A program made the position numbers and the translations under genes. Under the pieces are notes generated by a model. That model searched no databases and had not been told where the DNA came from. It saw nothing but the letters and a program-made list of their open reading frames with translations. 64,000 nucleotides of DNA from Cryobacterium mannosilyticum (GTDB taxonomy: Bacteria > Actinomycetota > Actinomycetes > Actinomycetales > Microbacteriaceae), in NCBI RefSeq assembly GCF_004402705.1, contig NZ_SOFM01000009.1, positions 62,001-126,000 of the forward strand, written 5' to 3'. Positions 18,682 through 27,244 of this stretch are shown here, piece after piece. Numbering within the stretch: the stretch's first letter is position 1; the number at the start of each line of letters is the position of its first letter.

Positions 18682-19902
18682 ATGAGCAGGCAGGACGGAA
18701 GCGACCGCACGGTCTCGGCGGCATCCGTCGACGACAGCACCGCGACCCTGCTGCACGTCGACCTCGACGCGTTCTTCGCCTCCGTGGAACTGCTCGACCA
18801 CCCCGAACTCGTCGACAAGCCCGTGATCGTGGGGCACCGCTCCGGCCGGTCCGTCGTCACCGCGGCGAACTACGTGGCCCGGCGCTACGGGGTCAACTCG
18901 GCCATGCCGATGGCACTCGCGTTGCGCCGCTGCCCGGCCGCGATCGTGCTCGAGCCCCAGATGAGCCGGTACAAGCATTTCTCGGACCAGGTGATGGGCA
19001 TCTTCGGCGACATCACGCCGCTGGTCGAACAGCTCGGCATCGACGAGGCGTTCCTCGACGTTGCGGGCGCCCGACGGCTGCACGGTTCGCCGGCCGTGAT
19101 CGGGGCCCTGATCCGGCGCACCGTGGAGGCCGAGACCGGGCTCACCTGCTCCGTCGGCGCCGCGTCGACCAAGTTCGTGGCCAAGATGGCGTCGGGGCGC
19201 GCCAAACCCAACGGGCTGCTCGTGATCCCGGCGGAGGAGACCCTCGCCTTCCTGCATCCGCTGCCCGTCGGTGCCCTCTGGGGGGTCGGCCAGACGACCG
19301 AGGCCTCGCTGCTGCGGCTCGGCCTGCGTCAGATCGGCGATGTGGCCCGCACCCCGCTCGCGGTGCTGCAGAAGACCGTGGGGGAGGCGTCCGGACGCAA
19401 ACTGCACGACCTGGCCTGGGGGCGGGACCCGCGTACGGTCACCACCGAGCGTGAGGAGAAGAGCGTCGGCCACGAGGTCACCTTCGAGCACGACGTCACG
19501 GATGTCGCCCGCCTGCGGAGCGAATTGCTGCGCCAGTCCGATGCGGTGGCGGCCCGGCTTCGCGGCGCAGGCCTCGTCGGCCGGTGCGTGGTGCTCAAAC
19601 TGCGCTACGCGGACTTCAGCACGGTGACCCGGTCGCGCACGCTCGCGGAGGCCACCGACGTCGGCCGGCGGATCTATGAGGAGGCTGCGGCCAGCTTCGA
19701 CACCCTCGCCGCCTCGGGCATCCGAGTGCGCCTGATCGGGGTGCGCGTCGAGCAACTGGGCGACGGTGACGGTCAGGGCCTCGGCCTGTGGGACCCGGAC
19801 GACGACTGGCGGGGAGCCGAGCGGGCCGTTGACACGGTCACCGCCCGGTTCGGGCGGGGCGCGGTGCGTCCGGCCTCGTTGCTCAAACCCGACAAGGGGT
19901 AG
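18682..19902 (+). CDS. dinB: DNA polymerase IV
   Basis: Y-family translesion polymerase, 406 residues. The catalytic carboxylates are visible at D27 (D-L-D-A-F-F-A-S-V-E) and D121-E122 (G-I-D-E-A-F-L-D). Fingers, thumb and little-finger regions follow in the standard order, with the helix-hairpin-helix at L-W-G-V-G-Q-T-T-E. I see no clear canonical clamp-binding motif at the C-terminus. No SOS box could be identified in the 119-base gap upstream. Actinobacteria commonly carry more than one dinB copy. Confidence 0.95.
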   Translation: MSRQDGSDRTVSAASVDDSTATLLHVDLDAFFASVELLDHPELVDKPVIVGHRSGRSVVTAANYVARRYGVNSAMPMALALRRCPAAIVLEPQMSRYKHFSDQVMGIFGDITPLVEQLGIDEAFLDVAGARRLHGSPAVIGALIRRTVEAETGLTCSVGAASTKFVAKMASGRAKPNGLLVIPAEETLAFLHPLPVGALWGVGQTTEASLLRLGLRQIGDVARTPLAVLQKTVGEASGRKLHDLAWGRDPRTVTTEREEKSVGHEVTFEHDVTDVARLRSELLRQSDAVAARLRGAGLVGRCVVLKLRYADFSTVTRSRTLAEATDVGRRIYEEAAASFDTLAASGIRVRLIGVRVEQLGDGDGQGLGLWDPDDDWRGAERAVDTVTARFGRGAVRPASLLKPDKG

Positions 19903-19911
19903 CCTGAGGGC

Positions 19912-20244
19912 ATGACTAGCCTGCCAGAGAAGCTCGCAGAAATTTCCCGTTCCGCCGGCGTGAAGACCGCCTACGGCGACCCCGTTCAGGTGGACGGCAT
20001 CAGCCTGGTGCCCGTCGCCCTCGTCTACTACGGCTTCGGCGGCGGCGAAGGCGATTCCGCGGAGAGCGGCAAGGGCAGCGGTGGCGGCGGCGGCGGAATG
20101 TCCCTCCCGATCGGCGCCTACGTGAAGTCGGGCGGTTCGCTGCGTTTCGAGCCGAACGTGATCTCGTTGCTCGCCGTCGGCATCCCGTTCGTCTGGGTGG
20201 CCGGCAAGGCGATCTCCCGCGTCATCCGCGCGCTGAAGCGCTGA
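19912..20244 (+). CDS. GerW/YtfJ-like protein (Spore_YtfJ family), 110 aa
   Basis: A small protein with the YtfJ layout: an N-terminal helix, T-A-Y-G-D-P-V-Q-V-D-G, a Gly-rich segment (G-S-G-G-G-G-G-G), then P-I-G-A-Y-V and a hydrophobic stretch near the C-terminus (I-S-L-L-A-V-G-I-P). Homologues are spore proteins in Firmicutes but also occur in non-sporulating actinobacteria with unknown role. It follows dinB by nine bases and may be cotranscribed. Confidence 0.82.
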   Translation: MTSLPEKLAEISRSAGVKTAYGDPVQVDGISLVPVALVYYGFGGGEGDSAESGKGSGGGGGGMSLPIGAYVKSGGSLRFEPNVISLLAVGIPFVWVAGKAISRVIRALKR

Positions 20245-20279
20245 CGCGCCAGGGCACTCGGGTCGTCGAGACCGACCGT

Positions 20280-21626
20280 TCAGTTGACGAAGACGTCGGG
20301 GACGCCGTCGCTGTCCTCGTCGAGCCGTTCCTTCGCTTCGACCAGTCGGTAGTGCCGGTTCCGTGCGCGCAGCACGACCGTGGCGAGGAGCGCGGCGAGC
20401 AGTGACCCGGTCAGGATGGCCACCTTGGCGTGGTCGTCCAGCACCGTGCCGTGACCGAATCCGAGTTCGCTGATCAGCAGCGAGACCGTGAATCCCACCC
20501 CGGCGAGCATCGCCACCCCGATCACGTCGACCCAGGCCAGGTCAGGGTCCAGGGTTCCCCTTGTGGTCCTGGTGACCAGCCAGGTGGCGAAGAGGATGCC
20601 CACCGGCTTCCCGACGACCAGGGCGACGACGATACCGATGGCAATCGGGTCGGTCAGGGTCTTCGTGAGTCCCTCGGCGCCGCCGATGCTCACCCCGGCG
20701 GAGAAGAACGCGAACACGGGCACGGCGAAACCCGCCGAGATAGGGCGGATGCGGTGCTCGAGTGTCTGGGCGAGGCCGGGACCGGCGTCAGGGCCGCCCC
20801 CCTTCCGGCTGCGCAGCACCGGCACGGCGAAGCCGAGCAGCACGCCGGCGACCGTGGCATGGATGCCGGAACCGTGCACGAGGGCCCAGACGAGCAGCCC
20901 GATCGGCAGCAGGATGAGCCAGCCCGCCCAGGTCTTCCTGCCGAAGAAGTTCGAGTGCCGGTGGGTGAGGTAGGCGAAGAGGGCCAGCGGCACGACGGCC
21001 AGGAGGAGCATCATCGGCTGGATGTCAGTGGAGTAGAAGAACGCGATGATCCCGATGGCGAGCAGGTCGTCGACCACGGCGAGCGTGAGCAGGAAGATGC
21101 GCAGTGCGCTTGGCAGGTGGGAGCCGATCACGGCGAGGACGGCGACGGCGAAGGCGATGTCGGTGGCGGTGGGCACGGCCCAGCCGCGGAGCGCTTCCGG
21201 TCCGCCGCCGATGTTGATGGCCACGAAGAACAGGGCCGGGGTGATGACACCGCCGATCGCGGCCGCCACGGGGACGACGGCGCGGCTGAAGGTGCGCAGG
21301 TCGCCGGCGACGAACTCGCGCTTCAGCTCGAGACCGGCGATGAAGAAGAAGATGGCCAGAAGGCCGTCGGCCGCCCACGTGCCGAGGCTGAGCTTCAGGT
21401 GCCACGGCTCGAAACCGACCTCGAAGTCGCGCAGCGAGAAGTAGAAGCCGGCGGCCGGGGTATTGGCAAGAATGAGGGCGACAACGGTCGCCGCCAGGAG
21501 CAGGGCGCCGCCCACGGTCTCCTTGCGCAGGATCTGCGCGACGTGGAGGTGCTCCAGGTAGCTGCTCCGGCGGAAGATCTGCGCCCTGGTCTCTTCGGCG
21601 GGGGCGGACGGAGATGGTGGGTTCAC
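20280..21626 (-). CDS. nhaA: Na+/H+ antiporter NhaA
   Basis: A 448-residue antiporter with about twelve membrane spans. The ion-binding aspartate pair is D186-D187 in A-V-V-D-D-L-L-A-I-G, and A-T-D-I near residue 156 matches the other conserved aspartate. It exchanges cytoplasmic Na+ for external protons and supports pH and salt tolerance. The last residues are D-E-D-S-D-G-V-P-D-V-F-V-N, an acidic tail. It is convergent with the YtfJ-like gene. Confidence 0.94.
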   Translation of the reverse strand: MNPPSPSAPAEETRAQIFRRSSYLEHLHVAQILRKETVGGALLLAATVVALILANTPAAGFYFSLRDFEVGFEPWHLKLSLGTWAADGLLAIFFFIAGLELKREFVAGDLRTFSRAVVPVAAAIGGVITPALFFVAINIGGGPEALRGWAVPTATDIAFAVAVLAVIGSHLPSALRIFLLTLAVVDDLLAIGIIAFFYSTDIQPMMLLLAVVPLALFAYLTHRHSNFFGRKTWAGWLILLPIGLLVWALVHGSGIHATVAGVLLGFAVPVLRSRKGGGPDAGPGLAQTLEHRIRPISAGFAVPVFAFFSAGVSIGGAEGLTKTLTDPIAIGIVVALVVGKPVGILFATWLVTRTTRGTLDPDLAWVDVIGVAMLAGVGFTVSLLISELGFGHGTVLDDHAKVAILTGSLLAALLATVVLRARNRHYRLVEAKERLDEDSDGVPDVFVN

Positions 21627-21680
21627 GGGAGATCCTCTGGATTTCGGCTCGGCTCTAGGGCGTCGACCAGGCTTCCCGAC

Positions 21681-21842
21681 TCACCGCTTCCAGCGTACAC
21701 GGGGTCGGTTCCGGAGCCAGGCCGGCAGGTGCCAGGGGCCGCTCACTGGAAGCCCGCGCAGGAGCCGGCGCCGGCGCAGGATGAAGCGGCGTAGCAGCAC
21801 GATCAGCAATGCCGCGAGCAGCAGGGGGACGGCGACGCTCAC
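21681..21842 (-). CDS. Possible small single-span membrane protein, 53 aa
   Basis: A GTG-initiated frame encodes V-S-V-A-V-P-L-L-L-A-A-L-L-I-V-L-L followed by a very basic Arg-rich tail ending W-K-R. The pattern is one membrane helix with a positive-inside tail. No strong ribosome binding site is seen and I know no homologue, so it may be chance. It lies between nhaA and the TPP riboswitch, on the nhaA strand. The rest of 21627-21940 shows nothing clear except the promoter element noted separately. Confidence 0.28.
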   Translation of the reverse strand: MSVAVPLLLAALLIVLLRRFILRRRRLLRGLPVSGPWHLPAWLRNRPRVRWKR

Positions 21843-21923
21843 CCTGGGACGACCGGACGGGTCGACCGACCGTATCCGGTCCGGGCGCGGATTCGAGTCA
21901 TCGTCCGAGTCTACGCGGCGGTC

Positions 21924-21929
21924 TATACT
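21924..21929 (+). promoter_or_regulatory. Candidate -10 element of the thiamine transporter transcript
   Basis: TATACT matches the -10 consensus closely and ends 11 bases before the TPP aptamer. No convincing -35 element was found at the usual spacing. Confidence 0.4.
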
Positions 21930-21940
21930 CGACTACGAAC

Positions 21941-22030
21941 ACGGGAGTCCGGTCAACCGGGCTGAGAGGAAGCTTCGGAAAGCTTCGACCGTCGAACCTG
22001 ATCTGGATCATGCCAGCGCAGGGAGGCAGA
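21941..22030 (+). promoter_or_regulatory. TPP (thi-box) riboswitch
   Basis: The conserved aptamer parts are visible in order: GGGAGTCCGG at the 5' side, ACCGGGCTGAGAGG (the CTGAGA core), an expanded P3 hairpin (GAAGCTTCGGAAAGCTTCG), CGAACCTGATCTGG, and CAGCGCAGGGAGG at the 3' side. This class binds thiamine pyrophosphate. It precedes the ykoE-ykoD-ykoC transporter genes, so high TPP should lower uptake-gene expression. Confidence 0.93.
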
Positions 22031-22043
22031 TTATCTCGTACCC

Positions 22044-22072
22044 GTGCCCTGTTTTCTCTACGGAAAGGGCAC
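22044..22072 (+). promoter_or_regulatory. Expression-platform hairpin masking the ykoE ribosome binding site
   Basis: GTGCCCT (22044-22050) and AGGGCAC (22066-22072) form a perfect 7-bp stem. The 3' arm contains AAAGGG, the ribosome binding site eight bases before the ykoE GTG. No T-run follows, so control is more likely at translation than at termination (inference). Confidence 0.6.
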
Positions 22073-22077
22073 GAACA

Positions 22078-22695
22078 GTGCACACTGAAACCATCATCGC
22101 CACCCGGTCGGTCTCACGGAAATGGCGGGTCGTCGACATCGTCATCGCCAGCGTCATCGGCGTGGCCAGCGGCTTGATCTTCGTGGTCTGGAACCAGGCC
22201 TACAACCCGCTCAGCGGGCTGCTCACCCCGCTCCTGCCCGGACTCCAGGCCCTCCTCGGAGGCGGCTGGCTGTTCGCCGGGGTGCTCGGCGGCCTGATCA
22301 TCCGGAAGCCCGGGGCTGCCCTCTATACCGAGCTGCTCGCAGCCGTGGTCTCCACCCTCGTGGGCGGCACGGCCTGGGGTGCCACCATTCTCGTCTCCGG
22401 GGTGGTCCAGGGCCTTGGGGCCGAACTGGTGTTCGCGATCTTCCTCTACGCCAACTACCGCCTGTACGTTGCCCTGTTGGCCGGCGCCGGCGCCGGGCTC
22501 GCCCTGGCGGTCAACGACCTGCTGTTCTGGTACCCCGGTTCCGCGGCGCCGTTCATCACGATCTACACGCTCTCCTCCGTCCTCTCCGGCATCGTCGTGG
22601 CCGGTCTGTTGTCCTGGTTGGCCATGCGCGGCCTGGCCCGCACCGGGGCGCTGTCCCGGTTCGCCGCCGGCCGGGCGGTTCGTGCCTCGAACTAG
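22078..22695 (+). CDS. ykoE: Thiamine/precursor ECF transporter substrate-specific component
   Basis: A 205-residue membrane protein with five to six hydrophobic segments, the size of YkoE S-components. Family features include V-W-N-Q-A-Y-N-P-L near residue 35 and W-L-F-A-G-V-L-G-G-L-I-I-R-K-P-G. YkoE binds thiamine or its HMP moiety and docks to the YkoC-YkoD energising module. GTG 22078 is chosen from the ribosome binding site inside the riboswitch platform. The TPP riboswitch directly upstream supports the assignment. Confidence 0.9.
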   Translation: MHTETIIATRSVSRKWRVVDIVIASVIGVASGLIFVVWNQAYNPLSGLLTPLLPGLQALLGGGWLFAGVLGGLIIRKPGAALYTELLAAVVSTLVGGTAWGATILVSGVVQGLGAELVFAIFLYANYRLYVALLAGAGAGLALAVNDLLFWYPGSAAPFITIYTLSSVLSGIVVAGLLSWLAMRGLARTGALSRFAAGRAVRASN

Positions 22696-22707
22696 GGCGC
22701 GGAAACG

Positions 22708-24213
22708 ATGACCGCCGCGAATTCGCCGACCTCCCGGGGTGCGTCCGTCGACGCCCGGGGGTGGGGCTGGCGGCACGCCGGACGCACCGGCTGGGCCGTC
22801 TCCCGGCTCGACCTGCGAATCGAACCCGGCGAACGCGTGCTGCTGCTCGGCGCGTCCGGGGCGGGGAAGTCGACACTGCTGCACGCACTGGCCGGCGTAC
22901 TCGGCGGCGACGATGAGGGCGAACAGCACGGCAGGCTGCTGGTCAACGGTGGCGAGCCGGCCGCGGCCCGAGGCCTGGCCGGGCTGCTGCTGCAGGACCC
23001 GGACTCGCAGGTCATCCTTGCCCGGGTCGGCGACGACGTCGCCTTCGGCTGCGAGAACCTCGGTGTGCCGCGCGAGGAAATCTGGCGGCGCGTGCAGGAG
23101 AGCCTCCACATGGTGGGACTGGAGGTGCCGCTGGACCACCCCACCTCGGCATTGTCCGGCGGCCAGAAACAACGCCTCGCCCTGGCCGGCGTGCTCGCGA
23201 TGAGGCCGGGTTTGCTCCTGCTCGACGAACCCACGGCGAACCTCGACCCCGCAGGAGTGATCGAGGTGCGCGACGCCGTGGCTCGGATTCTCGAGCATTC
23301 GGCGGCGACCTTCATCGTGATCGAGCACCGGGTGGCCATCTGGCAGGAACTGGTGGACCGGGTGATCGTGCTCGACCAGACCGGGGGAGTGCTGGCCGAC
23401 GGCCGACCGGATGACGTGCTGGCCAGCCAGGGCGAGCGGCTCTCGGCCGCCGGGGTCTGGGTGCCCGGACGCGGCCACGGGATGCCGATCCGGCGGGCCA
23501 TCGTACGCGACGTGGCGGACGGCACCCTGCTCCGCGCGGAGTCCCTCGCCATCGCACGCACGAAGAGCGTCGTCGTCGCCCGGGACCTCGACCTCACCGT
23601 TCGGGCAGGGTCCGCCCTGGCTGTGACCGGGCCGAACGGGTCGGGGAAGTCGACCCTGGCGCTCACGCTCGCCGGGCTGTTGAAGCCGGCCGCTGGACGG
23701 TTGGAGGCGAGTGCCGGGTTCGCCGACGGGGCGGGCGCCGCTCCGATCGGATGGACCTCCCGGCAGCTTCTGACCAGGGTCGGCACGGTGTTCCAGGATC
23801 CCGAGCACCAATTCGTCGCCGGCACCGTGCGGGCCGAGCTCGCGGTCGGCCCCCGGGCCCTCGGCCGGAGCGGGCCGGCCGTCGACAGCCGGGTCGACAC
23901 CCTGCTGCAGCGGCTCAGGCTCGACCACCTCGCGGAGGCGAATCCGTTCACCCTGTCCGGCGGGGAGAAACGACGCCTGTCGGTCGGCACAGTGCTGGCT
24001 ACCCAGCCGCGCCTGCTCGTCCTCGACGAACCGACGTTCGGCCAGGACTTCCGCACCTGGCGTGAAGTGGTGGCGCTGCTGCTCGAGCTCATCGACGACG
24101 GAACAGGGGTGCTGGCGGTCTCCCACGACAGCGACTTCGTCGCGGCCGTTGCCGACCGGGAGTACCGCCTGACCGACCGCGTCGCCAACCGCCAGCCGGC
24201 GGCCCCGAGATGA
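22708..24213 (+). CDS. ykoD: ECF transporter duplicated ATP-binding protein
   Basis: One 501-residue chain with two ABC domains. Domain one has G-A-S-G-A-G-K-S-T, L-S-G-G-Q-K-Q-R and L-L-L-L-D-E-P-T-A-N-L-D. Domain two has G-P-N-G-S-G-K-S-T, L-S-G-G-E-K-R-R and L-V-L-D-E-P-T-F-G-Q-D. In YkoD the fused ATPases power the thiamine/HMP ECF transporter. It sits between the S-component and T-component genes and overlaps the latter by four bases (ATGA). Confidence 0.93.
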   Translation: MTAANSPTSRGASVDARGWGWRHAGRTGWAVSRLDLRIEPGERVLLLGASGAGKSTLLHALAGVLGGDDEGEQHGRLLVNGGEPAAARGLAGLLLQDPDSQVILARVGDDVAFGCENLGVPREEIWRRVQESLHMVGLEVPLDHPTSALSGGQKQRLALAGVLAMRPGLLLLDEPTANLDPAGVIEVRDAVARILEHSAATFIVIEHRVAIWQELVDRVIVLDQTGGVLADGRPDDVLASQGERLSAAGVWVPGRGHGMPIRRAIVRDVADGTLLRAESLAIARTKSVVVARDLDLTVRAGSALAVTGPNGSGKSTLALTLAGLLKPAAGRLEASAGFADGAGAAPIGWTSRQLLTRVGTVFQDPEHQFVAGTVRAELAVGPRALGRSGPAVDSRVDTLLQRLRLDHLAEANPFTLSGGEKRRLSVGTVLATQPRLLVLDEPTFGQDFRTWREVVALLLELIDDGTGVLAVSHDSDFVAAVADREYRLTDRVANRQPAAPR

Positions 24214-24992
24214 GCGTGCTCAGGGTCCCCGAAGGGACGCAGGCGATCTTCCGGGTCAATCCGGTGGCCAAGCTGGCGGCGGCGCTCCTCCTGGCCGGCG
24301 TGCTCATGCTCACCATCGACTGGGTGTCCGCCCTCGTCGCGCTCGGCTGTGAGGCCGTCCTGTTCTTCTGGGCCGGACTGAGCGCACGGATGTTCCTGCT
24401 CCGCACCCTGCCGGTCTGGCTGGCCGCGCCGACGGCCGGACTGACCACCCTCCTCTACGGGCAGGCTGCCGGTCAGGTGTACTGGGCATTCGGGCTCGTC
24501 CACGTGACACAGGGGTCAACCGACCTGGCTGTGGCCACGACCCTGCGGATCCTGGCGATCGGCCTCCCGTCGGTCGTGCTGTTCGTCACGGTCGACCCGA
24601 CCGACCTCGCCGACGGCCTCGCCCAGGTCGTGCGCCTGCCGTCCCGGTTCGTGCTCGGAGGCCTGGCCGGCCTCAGGCTGGTCGGCCTGTTCATCGAGGA
24701 CTGGCGTGCCCTCGAACTGGCCAGGCGGGCCAGGGGAATCGGCGACGGCGGCGCCATCCGCCGGCTGGCCGGCCAGGCGTTCGCGCTGCTGGTGTTGTCC
24801 ATCCGGCGCGGGAGCAAACTGGCGACGGCGATGGAGGCCAGGGGCTTCGGCGCCCCGGTCCGTCGCACCTGGGCCAGGCCGTCCAGGTTCGGCGGGCGCG
24901 AGTATGCCCTGGTCGGCATCGGCCTGCTCGTGGCGTTGCTGGCCGTCGTCGTCTCGGTGGCGACGGGAAACTGGAACTTTGTCCTCGCCTGA
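24210..24992 (+). CDS. ykoC: ECF transporter transmembrane component EcfT
   Basis: A 260-residue membrane protein with the EcfT signature arginine motifs: L-A-R-R-A-R-G-I near residue 171 and M-E-A-R-G-F-G near residue 208. These helices couple to the ATPase domains of YkoD. It completes the ykoE-ykoD-ykoC transporter and overlaps ykoD. The unit is predicted to be co-regulated by the upstream TPP riboswitch. Confidence 0.92.
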   Translation: MSVLRVPEGTQAIFRVNPVAKLAAALLLAGVLMLTIDWVSALVALGCEAVLFFWAGLSARMFLLRTLPVWLAAPTAGLTTLLYGQAAGQVYWAFGLVHVTQGSTDLAVATTLRILAIGLPSVVLFVTVDPTDLADGLAQVVRLPSRFVLGGLAGLRLVGLFIEDWRALELARRARGIGDGGAIRRLAGQAFALLVLSIRRGSKLATAMEARGFGAPVRRTWARPSRFGGREYALVGIGLLVALLAVVVSVATGNWNFVLA

Positions 24993-25005
24993 GCCGGACG
25001 GGCGC

Positions 25006-25605
25006 ATGTCGGCGCTGCTCGCACCGATCCTCGCCGCCCTGGCCGGCGCCGGGCCCACCCCCGTCGTCCTCATCGACGGGCCGAGCGGGGCCGGCAAGAG
25101 CACCCTGGCCGACCGGCTCGCCGCCGCCTGGCCGGGGGAAGAGCCGGTTCTGGTGCGGCTCGACGATATCTACCCCGGCTGGCAGGGACTCGACGCCGCC
25201 GTTGAACATCTGACCCGGCAGGTGCTCACCCCGCGAGCGGACGGACTGCCCGCGGCCTGGCAGCGCTACGACTGGGCCAACGCCCGCGCCGCCGAATGGC
25301 ATCCGGTTGATCCGGCGCGTCCGCTCATCGTGGAGGGATGCGGCGCCCTCGCCGCCGCGCACCTCCCGTTCAGCGAGATCCGGGTCTGGCTCGCCGCCGA
25401 CGACGGCGTCCGCAAGAAGCGCGCCCTGGCGAGGGACGGGGACATGTTCCGGTCGCACTGGGACGAGTGGCAGCACGAGTGGGAGGCCTACCTGGGCCGG
25501 GACGACCCGGAACACGGCGCCACGATCCGGCTCAGCGGGACGACGGAGATTCCCTGCCCGCCGGCGCCTGAAATCGGCCGCCTAAAACCGGCCGTCCCGG
25601 ACTAG
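25006..25605 (+). CDS. P-loop nucleoside/uridine kinase-like ATP-binding protein
   Basis: A 199-residue P-loop protein with Walker A G-P-S-G-A-G-K-S-T near residue 25, a following R-L-D-D-I-Y-P-G-W that resembles the uridine-kinase substrate segment, and a Walker-B-like R-P-L-I-V-E-G-C-G. Actinobacterial relatives are annotated as uridine kinase-like or AAA ATPases; the substrate is unproven. It starts 13 bases after ykoC and may be in the same transcript. A TTG start overlapping ykoC is also possible. Confidence 0.8.
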   Translation: MSALLAPILAALAGAGPTPVVLIDGPSGAGKSTLADRLAAAWPGEEPVLVRLDDIYPGWQGLDAAVEHLTRQVLTPRADGLPAAWQRYDWANARAAEWHPVDPARPLIVEGCGALAAAHLPFSEIRVWLAADDGVRKKRALARDGDMFRSHWDEWQHEWEAYLGRDDPEHGATIRLSGTTEIPCPPAPEIGRLKPAVPD

Positions 25606-25614
25606 GTTGGAGAC

Positions 25615-25875
25615 ATGGCCAGCCCCGAAACCCACAACGTCCTCTACACGGCGGAGTTCATCGACGGTCCCCTCGAGGGGCAGGTCGATTCACGCGTCCT
25701 CGTGCACGGCAAGCACGATTCCCGGATCAGCATGCTCGCCGCCGTCGAGGGCATCGAAGCCCTGTTCTGGTACGACGAGGTCGACGAACGCGACGTGCAG
25801 GGCCGGTTGCACGTGCGCTACCGCTTCGATGCCGGAGACAGCGACCCGTACCTGCCGACTGACGAACAGGACTGA
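25615..25875 (+). CDS. Conserved hypothetical protein, 86 aa
   Basis: A soluble acidic protein. It contains Y-T-A-E-F-I-D-G-P-L-E-G near the start and a C-terminal acidic tail (P-T-D-E-Q-D). The stop is followed by a partial direct repeat of GACGAACAGGA (25861 and 25877 region). I recognise no domain. It is ten bases after the kinase-like gene on the same strand, so cotranscription is likely. Codon use is like that of its neighbours. Confidence 0.65.
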   Translation: MASPETHNVLYTAEFIDGPLEGQVDSRVLVHGKHDSRISMLAAVEGIEALFWYDEVDERDVQGRLHVRYRFDAGDSDPYLPTDEQD

Positions 25876-25934
25876 CGAACAGGATTGTCGGGCAGCAATG
25901 ACGGCCAGCAGGGGCCGTCCGTCAGTCCTGAGGG

Positions 25935-27221
25935 TTAGCGGCGCGCCGCCAGCAGCGCGGTGATCATGGGGACCGGATTCAATAGGCGCCAGCCCGGACC
26001 CGGTGCGCTGATCGTGCGGTCGAGCACGAGCGGCGCCGAGACCGGGGTGCCGGCCGCTTCGACCGACACCCGGCCGATGGTGCGCCCCGCCCGCCCCGTC
26101 GAGAAGGTGTCCAGGGTGACCGTGGCCGCCCCGGGAGCCTGGGCCTGCCAGCCGAACCGGCTCTTCGAGGCGCGCACCGTTCCGGACGAGGTGGCGCCCC
26201 ACGGGGTGCTGAACCGCACGTAGGCGTCTCCCTTGGCCAGCACCGGAAGCTCGCTGACCCCGGAGCGGGCGCTCTCCATCAACGCGGTGAGATCCGTCTT
26301 GAGCGTGTCGTAGTCGGGTTCGCCGATCACCGCTCCGGAGAAGGTGAAGACGGATTCATCGCTGCTGACACGGGCCGTGAACAGGAAGCAGACGCCGGCG
26401 GCATCCGTGTAGCTGCGGGACACGCCCGTGATGCCCTCGTCGGGCAGATAGGCCGTGGTGTTGTCGACGCCGCGCTGGCCGACCAGCGCCGACGGGGGCT
26501 GGGAGAGCATTCCCGCGATGACCGGGTCGGAGGCGGCCATGCCGGCCAGGCGGGCCAGGTCGGTGGCCGTTCCGGCGCTTGCGTCGTGGAGGCCGTTGGC
26601 GTCGGCGACCGTCGTGCCGTCCAGGCCGTGCGCGGTCAGCCAGGTGTTGGCGGCCGCGACATAGGCGTCGATGGAGCCGAACGCCCAGCGCGCGAGGGTG
26701 TCGGCGTGGTTGTTGCTGGAGCCGAGGACCATCGCCTGGAGCAGTTCCGTCTCCGTCCACAGCTCACCGGGGAAGACGACGACGGTGCGCGCGCCCGAGT
26801 TGCCGTAGTCGATGTAGTCCTGGTAATCGGCGGTGGTGATCGGGATCTTCGGACCCGCGGTACCGGCTGCCAGGGGCTTCGCGTCCAGGACCACCAGCGC
26901 GGTCACGATCTTCGCGGCCGACGCCATCGGCAGTGCGTCTGCGTTGCCGCCGACGGCGATCGGGGCGGTCTTCGCTATCGCGGAGGCATCCGGTGTTGTC
27001 GCGCCAGGGGCTGCGGTGTCGAGGGCGACGATGGCGCTGCCTCCCTGAGCGGGCAGCACGGGTGGGAACGGAGTGGCGTCATTGAGCGCGGGGGTCAACC
27101 GAGTGGCGGTCGCGGCCGGGAGCGGACCGAGGAGGGTCGCCGGGCCGTACACGCCGATCAGCAGGATCGCGAGCGCGCCGACCGTGATGCCGATGAAACG
27201 GCCAGGTCGGAATCTGTTCAT
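25935..27221 (-). CDS. D-alanyl-D-alanine carboxypeptidase homologue (peptidase S11) lacking the KTG motif
   Basis: A 428-residue secreted or membrane-anchored protein; residues 10-30 form a hydrophobic N-terminal helix. The S-x-x-K motif is S101-A-A-K104 and the S-x-N element is near residues 168-171 (G-S-S-N-N). At the position of the third motif, K-T-G, the sequence reads S267-R268-S269, although the downstream Y-T-D-A-A-G is conserved. S11 enzymes trim the D-Ala from cell-wall pentapeptides. Loss of KTG suggests altered or absent catalysis (inference). Confidence 0.85.
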   Translation of the reverse strand: MNRFRPGRFIGITVGALAILLIGVYGPATLLGPLPAATATRLTPALNDATPFPPVLPAQGGSAIVALDTAAPGATTPDASAIAKTAPIAVGGNADALPMASAAKIVTALVVLDAKPLAAGTAGPKIPITTADYQDYIDYGNSGARTVVVFPGELWTETELLQAMVLGSSNNHADTLARWAFGSIDAYVAAANTWLTAHGLDGTTVADANGLHDASAGTATDLARLAGMAASDPVIAGMLSQPPSALVGQRGVDNTTAYLPDEGITGVSRSYTDAAGVCFLFTARVSSDESVFTFSGAVIGEPDYDTLKTDLTALMESARSGVSELPVLAKGDAYVRFSTPWGATSSGTVRASKSRFGWQAQAPGAATVTLDTFSTGRAGRTIGRVSVEAAGTPVSAPLVLDRTISAPGPGWRLLNPVPMITALLAARR

Positions 27222-27244
27222 GGGTTCAGGCTAGCAAGCGCCGG

